Assembly: GCA_052266715.1 (NCBI GenBank)
Contig: JBQPRB010000008.1
DNA from: Jeotgalibaca sp052266715
GTDB lineage: Bacteria > Bacillota > Bacilli > Lactobacillales > Aerococcaceae
DNA length: 64,000 nt
Strand: one strand, 5' to 3'
Position 1 is the first letter of the stretch; the number at the start of each line of letters is the position of its first letter. Positions 7,560-16,330 of this stretch are shown piece by piece. The notes beneath the pieces were generated by a model. The model was not told the DNA's origin. It saw only the letters and a list, made by a program, of their open reading frames with translations, and made no database searches. Both the position numbers and the translations under genes were made by a program.

Positions 7560-8942
7560 TCACGAAATAGGAAAATGGTCTTCTAAATACAGTAACACTA
7601 CATCCCTCAGAAAATAGGGGAATAAAAGGCTGACATCCGCTTTATTCTCAATTAAAGGGAAAAAACTTATATAACGGTAATGATCGACCGTAACAAAACT
7701 AATTTCTTGGTCATCAGTTACCTGTATTTCTTTATGATAAATGATTCTTTTTTTATTATCTATGCGAATCCCCTTGTAGACAAGTTCTCCAAAGATTCTA
7801 CCACGAAACCCCATTCCCGTCACTTCCCGAGTACGGAGTTCCAGACGCATGGCCTCCATCCCCCAAATAAGTTCTTTGAATGTTCGGCCATCCATCTTGC
7901 AAACGATAAGCCGCATGGGATGAGGTAAAATATGGTGCATCGTTTCTTTTGTCACAATGCCTGCCTCTAGATCATCCAAAAACAAACCTGAGTTAAGCAT
8001 TCCAATTTCATTTTCAGCATAAGAACAAATAGCATCCAATCCAAGATAAACTAAATCTGTTGGTTTTTCCCAGTCTGTGCGAAGGGTCCTAGGCATGTCA
8101 GCAATTTTTACAGCTTCAAGGATTTTTATTCCTTTTTCCCAATAACTCGTTACTTCATCCAAGTCACCCGCTTCAGAGGGTAGACTTTCGCATTCAATCA
8201 ACTCTGTCTCTAACTTTGAGATTTCCTTATCATGAAGGGTAATGGTGGTATGTCCGATATATTCCCCCCACTTGCCTCCGCCCGTCAATAAAGTGCCCTC
8301 TATTTTTCGCCCTACCGGTAGAACATGGTGGGTATGGGCACCGATAATCACATCCACATCTTCATACATTTCTGCCATGTGTTCATCTTCTATAATACCC
8401 ATATGTGACAAAATAATAATAACATCTGTTTGCGTTCTCAATTGACTCAGTAGCTGCGGCAATACTTCATACGACTCTTTGGGTTGCCATCCATTAGGCA
8501 CATAACTTAAATAGAGAGGGGATGTCAGACCAATAATACCAATCCTGATGCCATCATTCGTCGTTTTTATGGTAAAGGGTTGAACCCAATCAGGAATCTT
8601 TTTATCCTCGATATCAACTAAATTAGCTAGCACTACTGGAAAATTTGCATCCTTATAGAGATTATTAAGAATATGCTTGGAATTACCGATGCCTTCATTA
8701 TTTCCTATCGTTACGGCATCATATGCGACTTGATTCATAAGCGAAATATTGGCATGCCCATTCGTAGCTTCTGTCCAAGGGTGAACACGATCAAGAAAAT
8801 CACCAATATCAAAAAGGAAAACATCTTCTCCAGAAGATTCGTGACTTCTCTTTTTTTCGTTCAAATAACGACGTATTTTCGGCCAATTTTCAAAATGCGA
8901 ATGGAGATCATTGATATGATACAAGTGAACCTTCTTTGTCAT
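7560..8942 (-). CDS. metallophosphatase/5'-nucleotidase family protein (YunD-like)
   Basis: A 460-residue two-domain enzyme of the UshA/5'-nucleotidase superfamily without a signal peptide, so cytosolic. The N-terminal calcineurin-like metallophosphoesterase has YHINDLHSHF (metal ligands D and H), FDIGDFLD, IGNNEG (the usual GNHE carries E in place of H, as in YunD-type proteins), ILSHMG and IIGAHTHH. The C-terminal nucleotidase domain begins near residue 285. The natural substrate is unknown. I prefer the second ATG (MTKKVHLYH) because AGGG lies 6 nt before it. Followed by yutD after 17 bp. Confidence 0.88.
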   Translation of the reverse strand: MTKKVHLYHINDLHSHFENWPKIRRYLNEKKRSHESSGEDVFLFDIGDFLDRVHPWTEATNGHANISLMNQVAYDAVTIGNNEGIGNSKHILNNLYKDANFPVVLANLVDIEDKKIPDWVQPFTIKTTNDGIRIGIIGLTSPLYLSYVPNGWQPKESYEVLPQLLSQLRTQTDVIIILSHMGIIEDEHMAEMYEDVDVIIGAHTHHVLPVGRKIEGTLLTGGGKWGEYIGHTTITLHDKEISKLETELIECESLPSEAGDLDEVTSYWEKGIKILEAVKIADMPRTLRTDWEKPTDLVYLGLDAICSYAENEIGMLNSGLFLDDLEAGIVTKETMHHILPHPMRLIVCKMDGRTFKELIWGMEAMRLELRTREVTGMGFRGRIFGELVYKGIRIDNKKRIIYHKEIQVTDDQEISFVTVDHYRYISFFPLIENKADVSLLFPYFLRDVVLLYLEDHFPIS

Positions 8943-9019
8943 TATCATCCCTACTTTCCCTGTTGGCGTATACTATTAGTTTATCATATTAGCGTCCTCT
9001 CAGGGAGAAGCGTAAAAAC

Positions 9020-9053
9020 AAAAAAATAAGCCCCGCAAATAAGCTGGGCCTAA
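9020..9053 (-). terminator. probable terminator of the MarR gene
   Basis: An imperfect GC-rich hairpin (GGCCCAGC...GCGGGGCTT on the minus strand) followed by TTATTTTTTTG lies just downstream of the MarR-type gene. Confidence 0.55.
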
Positions 9054-9057
9054 ATTG

Positions 9058-9513
9058 TTATTTAATTTGTTGTTTATTCCACTCTTCAGCGTGTAAACCG
9101 ACTTTTTTCACCAATTCGACATACGTCGATAATTCCTCTGGTTCCAGAACGGAAAATATTTGCACGATATCTTCTTCGTTAATTGGAAAAATCTCATCCA
9201 TTAACTTTCTACCTTCATCTGTTATTGCTGTAAAAATAACGCGGCGATCCGTTTCACATGGGTTACGGTGAACCAAACCTTTTGTTTCAAGCTTATCAAT
9301 AACGTAAGTCAAGCTGCTGCTGGCGAGAAGAATTTTTTTACCAATACTTTGTATAGGTTGTTCTCCCTTATGGTATAGCAATTCTAAAACGCCAAACTCG
9401 GATACATTTAGACCGAATTTTGAAATACTACGTTTGATACTTTCTTGGACATGTTGTGAGGACCGCATTAATACTGTGAGTGCTTTTAATGAATCATTTG
9501 CACGCTCCGTCAT
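9058..9513 (-). CDS. MarR family transcriptional regulator (MhqR-like)
   Basis: A dimeric winged-helix repressor of 151 residues. The wHTH lies at about residues 40-105, with recognition helix LLASSSLTYVIDKLETKGLVHR and the wing motif CETDRRVIFTAIT (the DxR signature of MarR). It is divergent from a quinone oxidoreductase gene, the arrangement of MhqR/YodB-type regulators that sense quinones or electrophiles, so repression of that gene is a reasonable inference. The ATG at 9513 has GGAG 8 nt upstream. A GTG at 9522 with AAAGGA is a close competitor and would add three residues. Confidence 0.9.
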   Translation of the reverse strand: MTERANDSLKALTVLMRSSQHVQESIKRSISKFGLNVSEFGVLELLYHKGEQPIQSIGKKILLASSSLTYVIDKLETKGLVHRNPCETDRRVIFTAITDEGRKLMDEIFPINEEDIVQIFSVLEPEELSTYVELVKKVGLHAEEWNKQQIK

Positions 9514-9546
9514 TTGTATCACTCCAATCCTTTCGATTTCGAGATA

Positions 9547-9575
9547 ATAATACCATTCTATTTGGAATAAGTCAA
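9547..9575 (-). promoter_or_regulatory. promoter of the MarR-type gene, with inverted repeat
   Basis: Minus strand TTGACT (9570-9575), 17 bp, TATTAT (9547-9552). The spacer holds the short inverted repeat ATTC-N6-GAAT, and the motif TTTCGAGATAAT (reminiscent of half of an MhqR operator) lies at the predicted transcription start. Both would suit autorepression, which is inferred. Confidence 0.65.
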
Positions 9576-9698
9576 AAACATTTATCCGAATTACAAGTAT
9601 CTCTCCTTATATAACGATAGTTTTCAAAGATTGAGTATTTTATATTCTTGGGTTATGGTTAAACTGTAAGTCATTTTTATTTATGGAGGGAGTATTTC

Positions 9699-10673
9699 AT
9701 GAAAGCTATCGGAATAAAACAACCTGGTGGGTCAGACCAGTTGCAACTTATAGAAAGAGATAGACCGGAACTAAACAAAGGTGATTTGCTGATAAAGGTA
9801 GAGGCGGCCGGCGTTAATCGAACCGACATATTAACGCGTGAGCGGGATACCGATGCACCTGAAAATGTTCGTTTAGGAGTAGAAGTAGCCGGAACAGTTG
9901 CCGAATCACAAGCAGATAGTGCGTTTAAAGTGGGCGATCGGGTGATGGGATTAGTAAATGGGGGCGGTTATAGTGAATTTGTAATTATGCCTGAAAATAG
10001 AGCAATGAAAATTCCGGATACTTTATCGTTTGTTGAAGGTGCAGCCATTCCAGAAGTTTTTGCCACTGCCTATCAAACCTTGTTTTGGATTGGCCGACTT
10101 GAAGAAAATGAATCCGTCTTGATTCATGCTGGCGCTAGTGGTGTCGGTACAGCTGCTATCCAATTAGCAAAACAATTAAAAAATGCGCACGTTATCGTCA
10201 CCGCTGGATCTCAAGAAAAACTCGACTTTTGCAAAAACTTAGGTGCAGATGTGGTTATCAATTATAAAGAAGAGTCTTTTGATGATGTAGTCCTTAAAGA
10301 AACGAATGGCCGAGGAGTCGATTTAATATTAGATTTCGTTGGTGCAAGTTACTGGGAGAGGAACTACCGGAGTGCTGCAGTAGACAGTCGTTGGGTCCTT
10401 ATTGGAACGCTCGGCGGCTCAAAAATAGAATCTTTCGAAATTTTTTCTTTAATGCAAAAACGAATTCAGCTAAATGGTACGGGCTTAACTCCCCGTTCAG
10501 ATGAATACAAAGCGAAATTATCACAAGAATTGATCGATAGAACAAAATCGTTGTTTGAATCAGGTTCAATAAAACCAATCGTCGATACAACTTTCACGTT
10601 TGAAAACGTAAAAAGCGCCCACGATTATATGGAAGCGGATAAAAATATCGGAAAAATCATTCTGAATTTATAA
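9699..10673 (+). CDS. zinc-independent quinone oxidoreductase (PIG3/QOR-type MDR family)
   Basis: A 324-residue medium-chain dehydrogenase/reductase. The GroES-like domain (residues 1-120) has EAAGVNRTDILTRE but lacks the Cys ligands for structural zinc, and the Rossmann domain has HAGASGVGTAAIQLAK for NADPH. This is the quinone oxidoreductase branch, which reduces quinones or alkenals. GGAGGG lies 8 nt before the ATG. The gene is divergent from a MarR regulator, which suggests induction by electrophilic quinones (inference). Confidence 0.9.
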   Translation: MKAIGIKQPGGSDQLQLIERDRPELNKGDLLIKVEAAGVNRTDILTRERDTDAPENVRLGVEVAGTVAESQADSAFKVGDRVMGLVNGGGYSEFVIMPENRAMKIPDTLSFVEGAAIPEVFATAYQTLFWIGRLEENESVLIHAGASGVGTAAIQLAKQLKNAHVIVTAGSQEKLDFCKNLGADVVINYKEESFDDVVLKETNGRGVDLILDFVGASYWERNYRSAAVDSRWVLIGTLGGSKIESFEIFSLMQKRIQLNGTGLTPRSDEYKAKLSQELIDRTKSLFESGSIKPIVDTTFTFENVKSAHDYMEADKNIGKIILNL

Positions 10674-10684
10674 AACAAATAAAA

Positions 10685-10723
10685 AGATAAGGAGGGTGGG
10701 ACTTTGTCCCGCTCTCCTTATCT
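10685..10723. terminator. bidirectional terminator
   Basis: A long hairpin (AGATAAGGAG... paired with CTCCTTATCT, GGGAC/GTCCC at the tip) is followed by T runs on the plus strand and is A-rich on the other side. It lies between the convergent oxidoreductase and cysE genes. Confidence 0.75.
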
Positions 10724-11522
10724 ATATTTTTTTATCTAATTCTTCAACAGCTTGAGGAGCAATGATTGTCCGGTGCGGTTGCACAGATCGTGTCAACCAC
10801 ACATTTCCACCGATAATACAATAGTCGCCTATCATGGTGTCGCCGCCAAGAATCGTCGCACCAGCATAAATTACAACATGATTACCGATATCAGGATGCC
10901 GCTTGTTCCCCTTTACAAGACTGCCATCTTCATTTACTTGAAAGCTTTTAGCCCCAATGGTCACCCCTTGATATAACTTCACATGATGGCCCAAAGTTGC
11001 GGTTTCACCGATGACGACCCCTGTTCCGTGATCAATAAAAAAGTAAGGTCCAATTTTTGCCCCAGGGTGAATATCAATACCCGTCATGGAATGAGCGATC
11101 TCTGACATCATGCGCGGAAGAATGGGCACGTCCATCCTATACAATTCATGCGCCATACGGTGAATACTTATTGCTTCAAAGCCTGGATAAGAGAGCATAA
11201 TTTCTTCCCGGGATTTTGCCGCTGGATCACCATCATAGGCTGCCGTAACGTCAGTTTCCAGGGTTTCGTAAACTGTAGGTAGTTTTTCCAAAAAAGTAGC
11301 GATTATATCCTCAGTATCTGCAGGCTCTGTCCCTAAGCGGATCAGAACTTTTTCAAATATTTGCTTTGACTCCTCTATCCGAATATTCTGGGGAGGTATC
11401 TCGTCAAAATAAGCACCAAAAATCCGCGGATACATGATACTTCTTAGACGACAAATCAACTTTGAAATTTGGTCTTTCACACCGCAAAAGTTTGAGGAAG
11501 TCATAAAAGATTTGTCAATCAT
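10722..11522 (-). CDS. cysE: serine O-acetyltransferase (EpsC/CysE family)
   Basis: Transfers acetyl from acetyl-CoA to L-serine to give O-acetylserine, the substrate of the adjacent cysK. The 266-residue product has an N-terminal helical domain (about 1-135) and a left-handed beta-helix of hexapeptide repeats: GIDIHPGAKIG, FIDHGTGVVIGETATLG, VTIGAKSF, HPDIGNHVVIYAGATILG, IGDYCIIGGNVWL. The catalytic Asp/His (FIDHG) is present. I chose the ATG at 11522 because GGAG lies 9 nt upstream; the TTG 6 nt earlier sits too close to that site. It forms an operon with cysK, separated by a few bases. Confidence 0.93.
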   Translation of the reverse strand: MIDKSFMTSSNFCGVKDQISKLICRLRSIMYPRIFGAYFDEIPPQNIRIEESKQIFEKVLIRLGTEPADTEDIIATFLEKLPTVYETLETDVTAAYDGDPAAKSREEIMLSYPGFEAISIHRMAHELYRMDVPILPRMMSEIAHSMTGIDIHPGAKIGPYFFIDHGTGVVIGETATLGHHVKLYQGVTIGAKSFQVNEDGSLVKGNKRHPDIGNHVVIYAGATILGGDTMIGDYCIIGGNVWLTRSVQPHRTIIAPQAVEELDKKI

Positions 11523-11528
11523 ATTCAA

Positions 11529-12461
11529 TCACTCCACAAATCCATCAATAGATAAATAACGATCGCCGCCGTCTGGTAGCAATACGACAATACGTTTTCC
11601 TTCATTCTCTGGCCGTTTCGCCAATTCAAAAGCAGCATACAGTGCCGCCCCAGATGAAATACCTACAAACACACCTTCTTGTTTGCCTAAATCGCGAGCT
11701 GTTATATAAGCATCTTCATTGGTCACTGCAATAACTTCATCATAGATTTCAGTATTTAAATTTTTTGGGATAAATCCAGTTCCAATACCTTGAATCTTAT
11801 GAGGACCTTTTTCCCCTTTTGAAAGGACAGGTGAGGTTGCCGGTTCAACAGCCACAACTTTAATTTCCTGGTTTTTTTCTTTCAAATATTTCCCAGCACC
11901 AGAAATTGTACCTCCCGTACCAACACCAGCTACAAAGATGTCTACTTCCCCATCAGTGTCTTCCCAAATTTCAGGTCCTGTGGTTTCATAGTGAACTTTT
12001 GGGTTTGCTGGATTGGAAAACTGATCCGGCATAAAAGCATTCTCATTATCCTTAACTAATTCTTTGGCTTTTTCGATGGAGCCAGAAATTCCTAAATCAC
12101 CAGGTGTCAGAACAAGTTCCGCTCCATAGCCTTTCATTAGCTTACGGCGTTCTACTGACATAGTTTCAGGCATTACCAAGATTGTTTTATAACCACGTGC
12201 TGCAGCTACTGAAGCAAGTCCGATTCCTGTGTTACCAGATGTTGGTTCAATCACAAGGCCACCTGGCTTTAAGATACCTTTTGCTTCTGCATCATCAATC
12301 ATAGCTTTGGCAATACGATCTTTTACTGACCCACCCGGGTTGAAATATTCCAACTTTGCAATAACATCACCTTTTAGCGAAAGTGTTTCTTTGGCGTTTT
12401 TCAATTCAAGCAGTGGCGTTTTTCCGATAATTTGATCTAATGAAGTATAAATTTTTGACAT
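11529..12461 (-). CDS. cysK: cysteine synthase (O-acetylserine sulfhydrylase)
   Basis: A PLP enzyme that makes L-cysteine from O-acetylserine and sulfide. At 310 residues it has the full family length. The PLP lysine is in PGGSVKDRIAKAM, the substrate loop in PTSGNTGIGLA, the phosphate-binding GTGGTISG is near residue 178 and the pyridine-contacting serine is in GISSGAA. It is the first gene of a cysK-cysE operon, so donor synthesis and sulfhydrylation are co-expressed. No S-box or T-box is evident in the 250-bp upstream region. Confidence 0.95.
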   Translation of the reverse strand: MSKIYTSLDQIIGKTPLLELKNAKETLSLKGDVIAKLEYFNPGGSVKDRIAKAMIDDAEAKGILKPGGLVIEPTSGNTGIGLASVAAARGYKTILVMPETMSVERRKLMKGYGAELVLTPGDLGISGSIEKAKELVKDNENAFMPDQFSNPANPKVHYETTGPEIWEDTDGEVDIFVAGVGTGGTISGAGKYLKEKNQEIKVVAVEPATSPVLSKGEKGPHKIQGIGTGFIPKNLNTEIYDEVIAVTNEDAYITARDLGKQEGVFVGISSGAALYAAFELAKRPENEGKRIVVLLPDGGDRYLSIDGFVE

Positions 12462-12675
12462 GTGATATTCTCCTTTCGAAAATAAACTCTAATAATATTC
12501 TAACATTATTCTAAATATGTTGTTGTATCATTTGCTTAAATTCACTCTTTTTGGACACAAACGCTGATAATGCTTATAGAGCATACTGAATTTCCTATTT
12601 TTGATTATATTCCCATGACTTGTCTTTTTCCACAAACTATCACTATTTTCCGCTCTTCAGTGCTCCTTATAACAA
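12462..12675. other. intergenic region upstream of cysK
   Basis: AT-rich stretch between the pur operon terminator and cysK. It must hold the cysK promoter, but I cannot assign -35/-10 boxes with confidence. I see no gene or structured leader. Confidence 0.4.
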
Positions 12676-12701
12676 AAGAACAGCTCGATTGAGCTGTTCT
12701 T
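12676..12701 (-). terminator. terminator of the purine operon
   Basis: A perfect hairpin AAGAACAGCTC/GAGCTGTTCTT with a 4-nt loop, followed on the minus strand by TTTGTTAT, ends the purS-to-purC transcript. Confidence 0.8.
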
Positions 12702-12710
12702 AGGATAATT

Positions 12711-13391
12711 TTATAGGGAAAGAAAACCTTCTAATTCCATTGGAGCTACGGGTTGGTTTCCACGGAATACTCGCATATTCCCGGCAGATAACTCATCGAT
12801 CAGTAAAATTTCCCCTGTTTCACGATCTTTACCGAATTCAAGTTTGATATCATACAAATCCAATCCTTTGTTAGCCAATTCCTCTTTTATGACCAGGCAG
12901 ATTTTCTTTGTCAGTTCTACAACTGTTTCATAATCTTTCTCAGATAAAATATCTAAAAGAGCCAAGGCTTCTTTGTTGACGAAAGGATCTTGGCGTTCAT
13001 CATCTTTCAAAGTGATTTCGACATAGCCATCAAGAGGCTGGCCTTCCGTTACATAAGCACCATAACGTTTCATGAAGCTTCCCACTGCTCGGTAACGACA
13101 AATAACTTCTATCCCTTTGCCAAAAACGGCAACAGGTTTTACTTCCATCATTTTCGCATCCAAATCACACGTGATGAAATGAGTCGGAATGCCTTTTTCT
13201 TTAAGTCGTTCAAAGAAAAATTTGCTGACAGCCAGACCAGAGCGACCAGAACCTTCAACTGTCAAACCAACCTGATTTTCACCCGGGTCAAAAACACCAT
13301 CTTTTCCGGTCATATCATCCTTAAAAAACAATTGAATAACGCCGTCAACTTCGACAACATCTTTCGTTTTACCCCGATAAATTACCTTCAT
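12711..13391 (-). CDS. purC: phosphoribosylaminoimidazole-succinocarboxamide synthase
   Basis: SAICAR synthetase joins CAIR and aspartate with ATP. The 226-residue product has MKVIYRGKTKDV at the start, the signature RAVGSFMKRYG, LKLEFGKDRETGEILLIDELS-type block (KLEFG, DELS) and a complete C-terminus. The ATG at 13391 has GGAGG 7 nt upstream and overlaps the purK stop by one base (TGATG), which indicates translational coupling. It is the last gene of the operon. Confidence 0.95.
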   Translation of the reverse strand: MKVIYRGKTKDVVEVDGVIQLFFKDDMTGKDGVFDPGENQVGLTVEGSGRSGLAVSKFFFERLKEKGIPTHFITCDLDAKMMEVKPVAVFGKGIEVICRYRAVGSFMKRYGAYVTEGQPLDGYVEITLKDDERQDPFVNKEALALLDILSEKDYETVVELTKKICLVIKEELANKGLDLYDIKLEFGKDRETGEILLIDELSAGNMRVFRGNQPVAPMELEGFLSL

Positions 13392-14551
13392 CAGTTTTCC
13401 TCCATCTTTATAGCATCTCGCCAACGCTTTAGGAGACTGTCACTCTCGACTAGTCTCTCCAGCTTTTCAACTGCTTCATCCATCAAAATAAAGTGCCCCA
13501 TCTTTCGTTGGTGTCTAGGCTCCCCTTTATCATAGAGATGAATGATTGCTTCCGGAAAATGCTTGATTAATTCTGGAATTTCAGCTATGTGCTGACCAAG
13601 AATATTTACCATTAATGTTGGTGTCAATAAACGGACCGGAATAATCGGTCTTCCAGTTATTGCTAAAATATGTTGATCAAACTGAGAAACATTCGTTCCT
13701 TCAATTGTATAATGGCCAGTATTATGTGGCCGTGGTGCGAGTTCATTTACGACTACCTCGCCATCGCCAGATACAAAGAATTCAATGCCACAAACCCCAA
13801 TCAGTTCTGACGAGTGGGCGATTTTTTCAGCAATGGCAATCATTTTATTTTGAACAGCTTCAGGTATAGTAGAACTCGTTACGCTTGTAAATAAAATACC
13901 TGCCACATGTTGATTGACAACTGGTGGGAAACAAGCAACAGTCCCAAATACATCACGAGCAACCACCACGGAAGTTTCATATTCGAACGGATAAAAAGCT
14001 TCCAGAACGCACTCTGCTTCTAATATTTTCGATAGTTCGGCTAGATTTTCCAAATCAGATGAATTGTTTATTTTGAATTGACCCTTACCATCATAGCCAA
14101 AACGGGTACGTTTTAAAATGGCGGGATATCCAGTCTTTTCAAGTGCAGCTATTAAATCTTCCCTGGTATTAACCGCCATATATGCGGCACAAGGTATACC
14201 ATTTTCGCCCAACCATTTTTTCTCATTTAAACGATTTTGGGTCGTTAACAGAAAATCCGTATTTTGAGGTAGGTACGTACTATCATTCAACTTCGTCAAA
14301 ATTTCGCCATTAATATTTTCGAATTCATAAGTTAAAACATCAACAGAACGCGCAAAATCCATGACTTTTTCTTGGTCATTAAATGAACCCACTTGGGTAT
14401 AATGACTGACGCCAAAACCACAAGCTGTCTTCCCTTCGTCGTACATCCCGACGCGATAGCCCATTTTTTGGGCGGATTGCCCCAACATTTTCCCTAATTG
14501 ACCGCCACCCAATATACCAATTGTTTGGTTCGGATAAATGGTTTTACTCAT
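13391..14551 (-). CDS. purK: 5-(carboxyamino)imidazole ribonucleotide synthase
   Basis: An ATP-grasp enzyme that carboxylates AIR with bicarbonate to N5-CAIR. At 386 residues it shows the N-terminal GILGGGQLGKMLGQSA, ATP-grasp segments KRTRFGYDGKGQ and EFEYETSVVV-type strands, and ELAPRPHNTGHYTIEG. The start is the ATG at 14551 inside the purE 3' end, with GAGG 9 nt upstream. With purE it forms the two-enzyme bacterial route to CAIR. Confidence 0.95.
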   Translation of the reverse strand: MSKTIYPNQTIGILGGGQLGKMLGQSAQKMGYRVGMYDEGKTACGFGVSHYTQVGSFNDQEKVMDFARSVDVLTYEFENINGEILTKLNDSTYLPQNTDFLLTTQNRLNEKKWLGENGIPCAAYMAVNTREDLIAALEKTGYPAILKRTRFGYDGKGQFKINNSSDLENLAELSKILEAECVLEAFYPFEYETSVVVARDVFGTVACFPPVVNQHVAGILFTSVTSSTIPEAVQNKMIAIAEKIAHSSELIGVCGIEFFVSGDGEVVVNELAPRPHNTGHYTIEGTNVSQFDQHILAITGRPIIPVRLLTPTLMVNILGQHIAEIPELIKHFPEAIIHLYDKGEPRHQRKMGHFILMDEAVEKLERLVESDSLLKRWRDAIKMEEN

Positions 14552-15038
14552 CAAATTTGGCCTCGCTCTCTATGGCCAGCTGTTTTTGTTCCGCTTGATA
14601 TTTTTCCAACACTTGCGTTAAGTTGTCATTATCGAAAGCGAGCATACGCGCTGCCATAAGTCCTGCATTTTTAGCGCCGCTGTTTCCAATCGCCATTGTT
14701 GCCACAGGAACTCCGCCAGGCATTTGAACGATCGATAGCAACGAGTCCATGCCACTTAACGCACTGGATTTCATTGGAACACCGATGACAGGTAACGTTG
14801 TTTGCGAAGCAATCATTCCTGGTAAATGTGCAGCTCCTCCGGCTCCGGCAATAATGATACGAATCCCTTTGGACCTTGCTTCCTTTGCAAAAGTAAACAT
14901 TTCATCCGGCATCCGATGAGCAGAAAGTATGTGCTTTTCGTATGGAATAGCCAACTCATCAAGCAAATCACAACTATGTTTCATCTGCGGCCAGTCCGAG
15001 ATACTTCCCATCACAACTGCAATTTTGATTTCAGTCAT
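14544..15038 (-). CDS. purE: N5-CAIR mutase, class I PurE
   Basis: Converts N5-CAIR to CAIR. The 164-residue protein has the class I motifs VVMGSISDWPQMKHS, the SAHRMPD loop, GAGGAAHLPGM and the GNSGAKNAGL segment. The presence of purK next to it agrees with the class I mechanism. It overlaps purK and follows purD by 24 bp in the operon. Confidence 0.95.
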   Translation of the reverse strand: MTEIKIAVVMGSISDWPQMKHSCDLLDELAIPYEKHILSAHRMPDEMFTFAKEARSKGIRIIIAGAGGAAHLPGMIASQTTLPVIGVPMKSSALSGMDSLLSIVQMPGGVPVATMAIGNSGAKNAGLMAARMLAFDNDNLTQVLEKYQAEQKQLAIESEAKFDE

Positions 15039-15062
15039 TGATACTCTCCTTCCGACGGTAAA

Positions 15063-16316
15063 CTAATTTGAAACCCCGATATCACTTCGATAAAAGAGGT
15101 TTTCCATATTTACGCCTTTTAACCAACCATATATTTGTTTACGACAGATGTCTAGGCTTTCCCCTTGGCAAGTCACCATAAACACACGTCCCCCTGCAGC
15201 TACTATTTCTCCATCAACTAGAGAAACTCCAGAATAGAACACATCAATATTTTCAGGTACATTTGGTAAATCCAATACAAATCCACTTACATATTCCTTC
15301 GGATAACCTTTGGCAGCAACCATTACCCCAACACTTTGTAATGGTGAATAAGTGATTTCTGGTAACGATTTGGCAAAATGATGCTCTAGCAACCCAACCC
15401 AATCAACTTGAATCAAGGGCAGTAACACCTGCGTTTCCGGATCACCAAAACGAGCATTGAATTCAATGACCTTAAGACCTGTCTTTGTCTTCATAACTCC
15501 TGTATATAAGATACCCGTGTAAGGTGTCCCGTTTTCTACCATTTGCTTAGTAAGGGGTTGAACGATTGTCTGCATGATTTCTTCGCTAATGCTTTCATCA
15601 TCGCCTGAAACGGGGGAAATAGCACCCATTCCACCAGTATTTAGCCCCTTATCTCCATCAAACGCACGCTTATAATCACGCGCAATCCCTAATGGGATAA
15701 CATGCTCCCCATTCACTAAACTGAAATGTGAAAACTCTGGTCCTTCCAAAAACTCCTCAATCACAATCGGGATTTTTTTATCTCTTAATGTTTCAATAAT
15801 AATTTGTTGTGCTTGTGCATGACTTTCGCAAATATAAACGCCCTTCCCGGCTGCCAGCCCACTCTCCTTGATCACAATCGGCAAAGGTAAGGTTTGGATA
15901 TACGCTGTCGCATCCACTATATCCCCATCATCAAATGAACGGTAACCTGCAGTCGAAATATCGGCTTTATGCATCATATCTTTAGCAAAAATTTTTGATG
16001 TTTCGATTTGTCCAGCAGCTTTTGTGGGACCCACAATCAAAAATTCATGGTTACGAAAAGCATCCACAACCCCGACTTCTATAGCAGCCTCTGGACCGAC
16101 AAATGTATAGTCTATTTCTTCTGCTTTCGCCAAAGCAATCAACCCATCTGTATCTGTCGCCGAAATGGCCACACACTCGACTTTCTCTGTTCCAATCATC
16201 ATTCCGGGATTTCCTGGCGCAACAAAGACAGTATTTACGAAAGGACTTTTTTCAAAGGCGACCGCTAACGCATGTTCACGACCTCCAGAACCGATAATCA
16301 ATATCTTTTTTCCCAT
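15063..16316 (-). CDS. purD: phosphoribosylamine-glycine ligase
   Basis: GAR synthetase joins 5-phosphoribosylamine, the product of PurF, to glycine with ATP. The 417-residue ATP-grasp protein has IIGSGGREHALA at the N-terminus, GLAAGKGVYI for ATP binding, LNTGGMGAISP and IEFNARFGDPETQ. AAGGTGAGG lies upstream of the ATG. It is in mid-operon between purH and purE. Confidence 0.95.
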   Translation of the reverse strand: MGKKILIIGSGGREHALAVAFEKSPFVNTVFVAPGNPGMMIGTEKVECVAISATDTDGLIALAKAEEIDYTFVGPEAAIEVGVVDAFRNHEFLIVGPTKAAGQIETSKIFAKDMMHKADISTAGYRSFDDGDIVDATAYIQTLPLPIVIKESGLAAGKGVYICESHAQAQQIIIETLRDKKIPIVIEEFLEGPEFSHFSLVNGEHVIPLGIARDYKRAFDGDKGLNTGGMGAISPVSGDDESISEEIMQTIVQPLTKQMVENGTPYTGILYTGVMKTKTGLKVIEFNARFGDPETQVLLPLIQVDWVGLLEHHFAKSLPEITYSPLQSVGVMVAAKGYPKEYVSGFVLDLPNVPENIDVFYSGVSLVDGEIVAAGGRVFMVTCQGESLDICRKQIYGWLKGVNMENLFYRSDIGVSN

Positions 16317-16330
16317 GCTATTACCTCACC

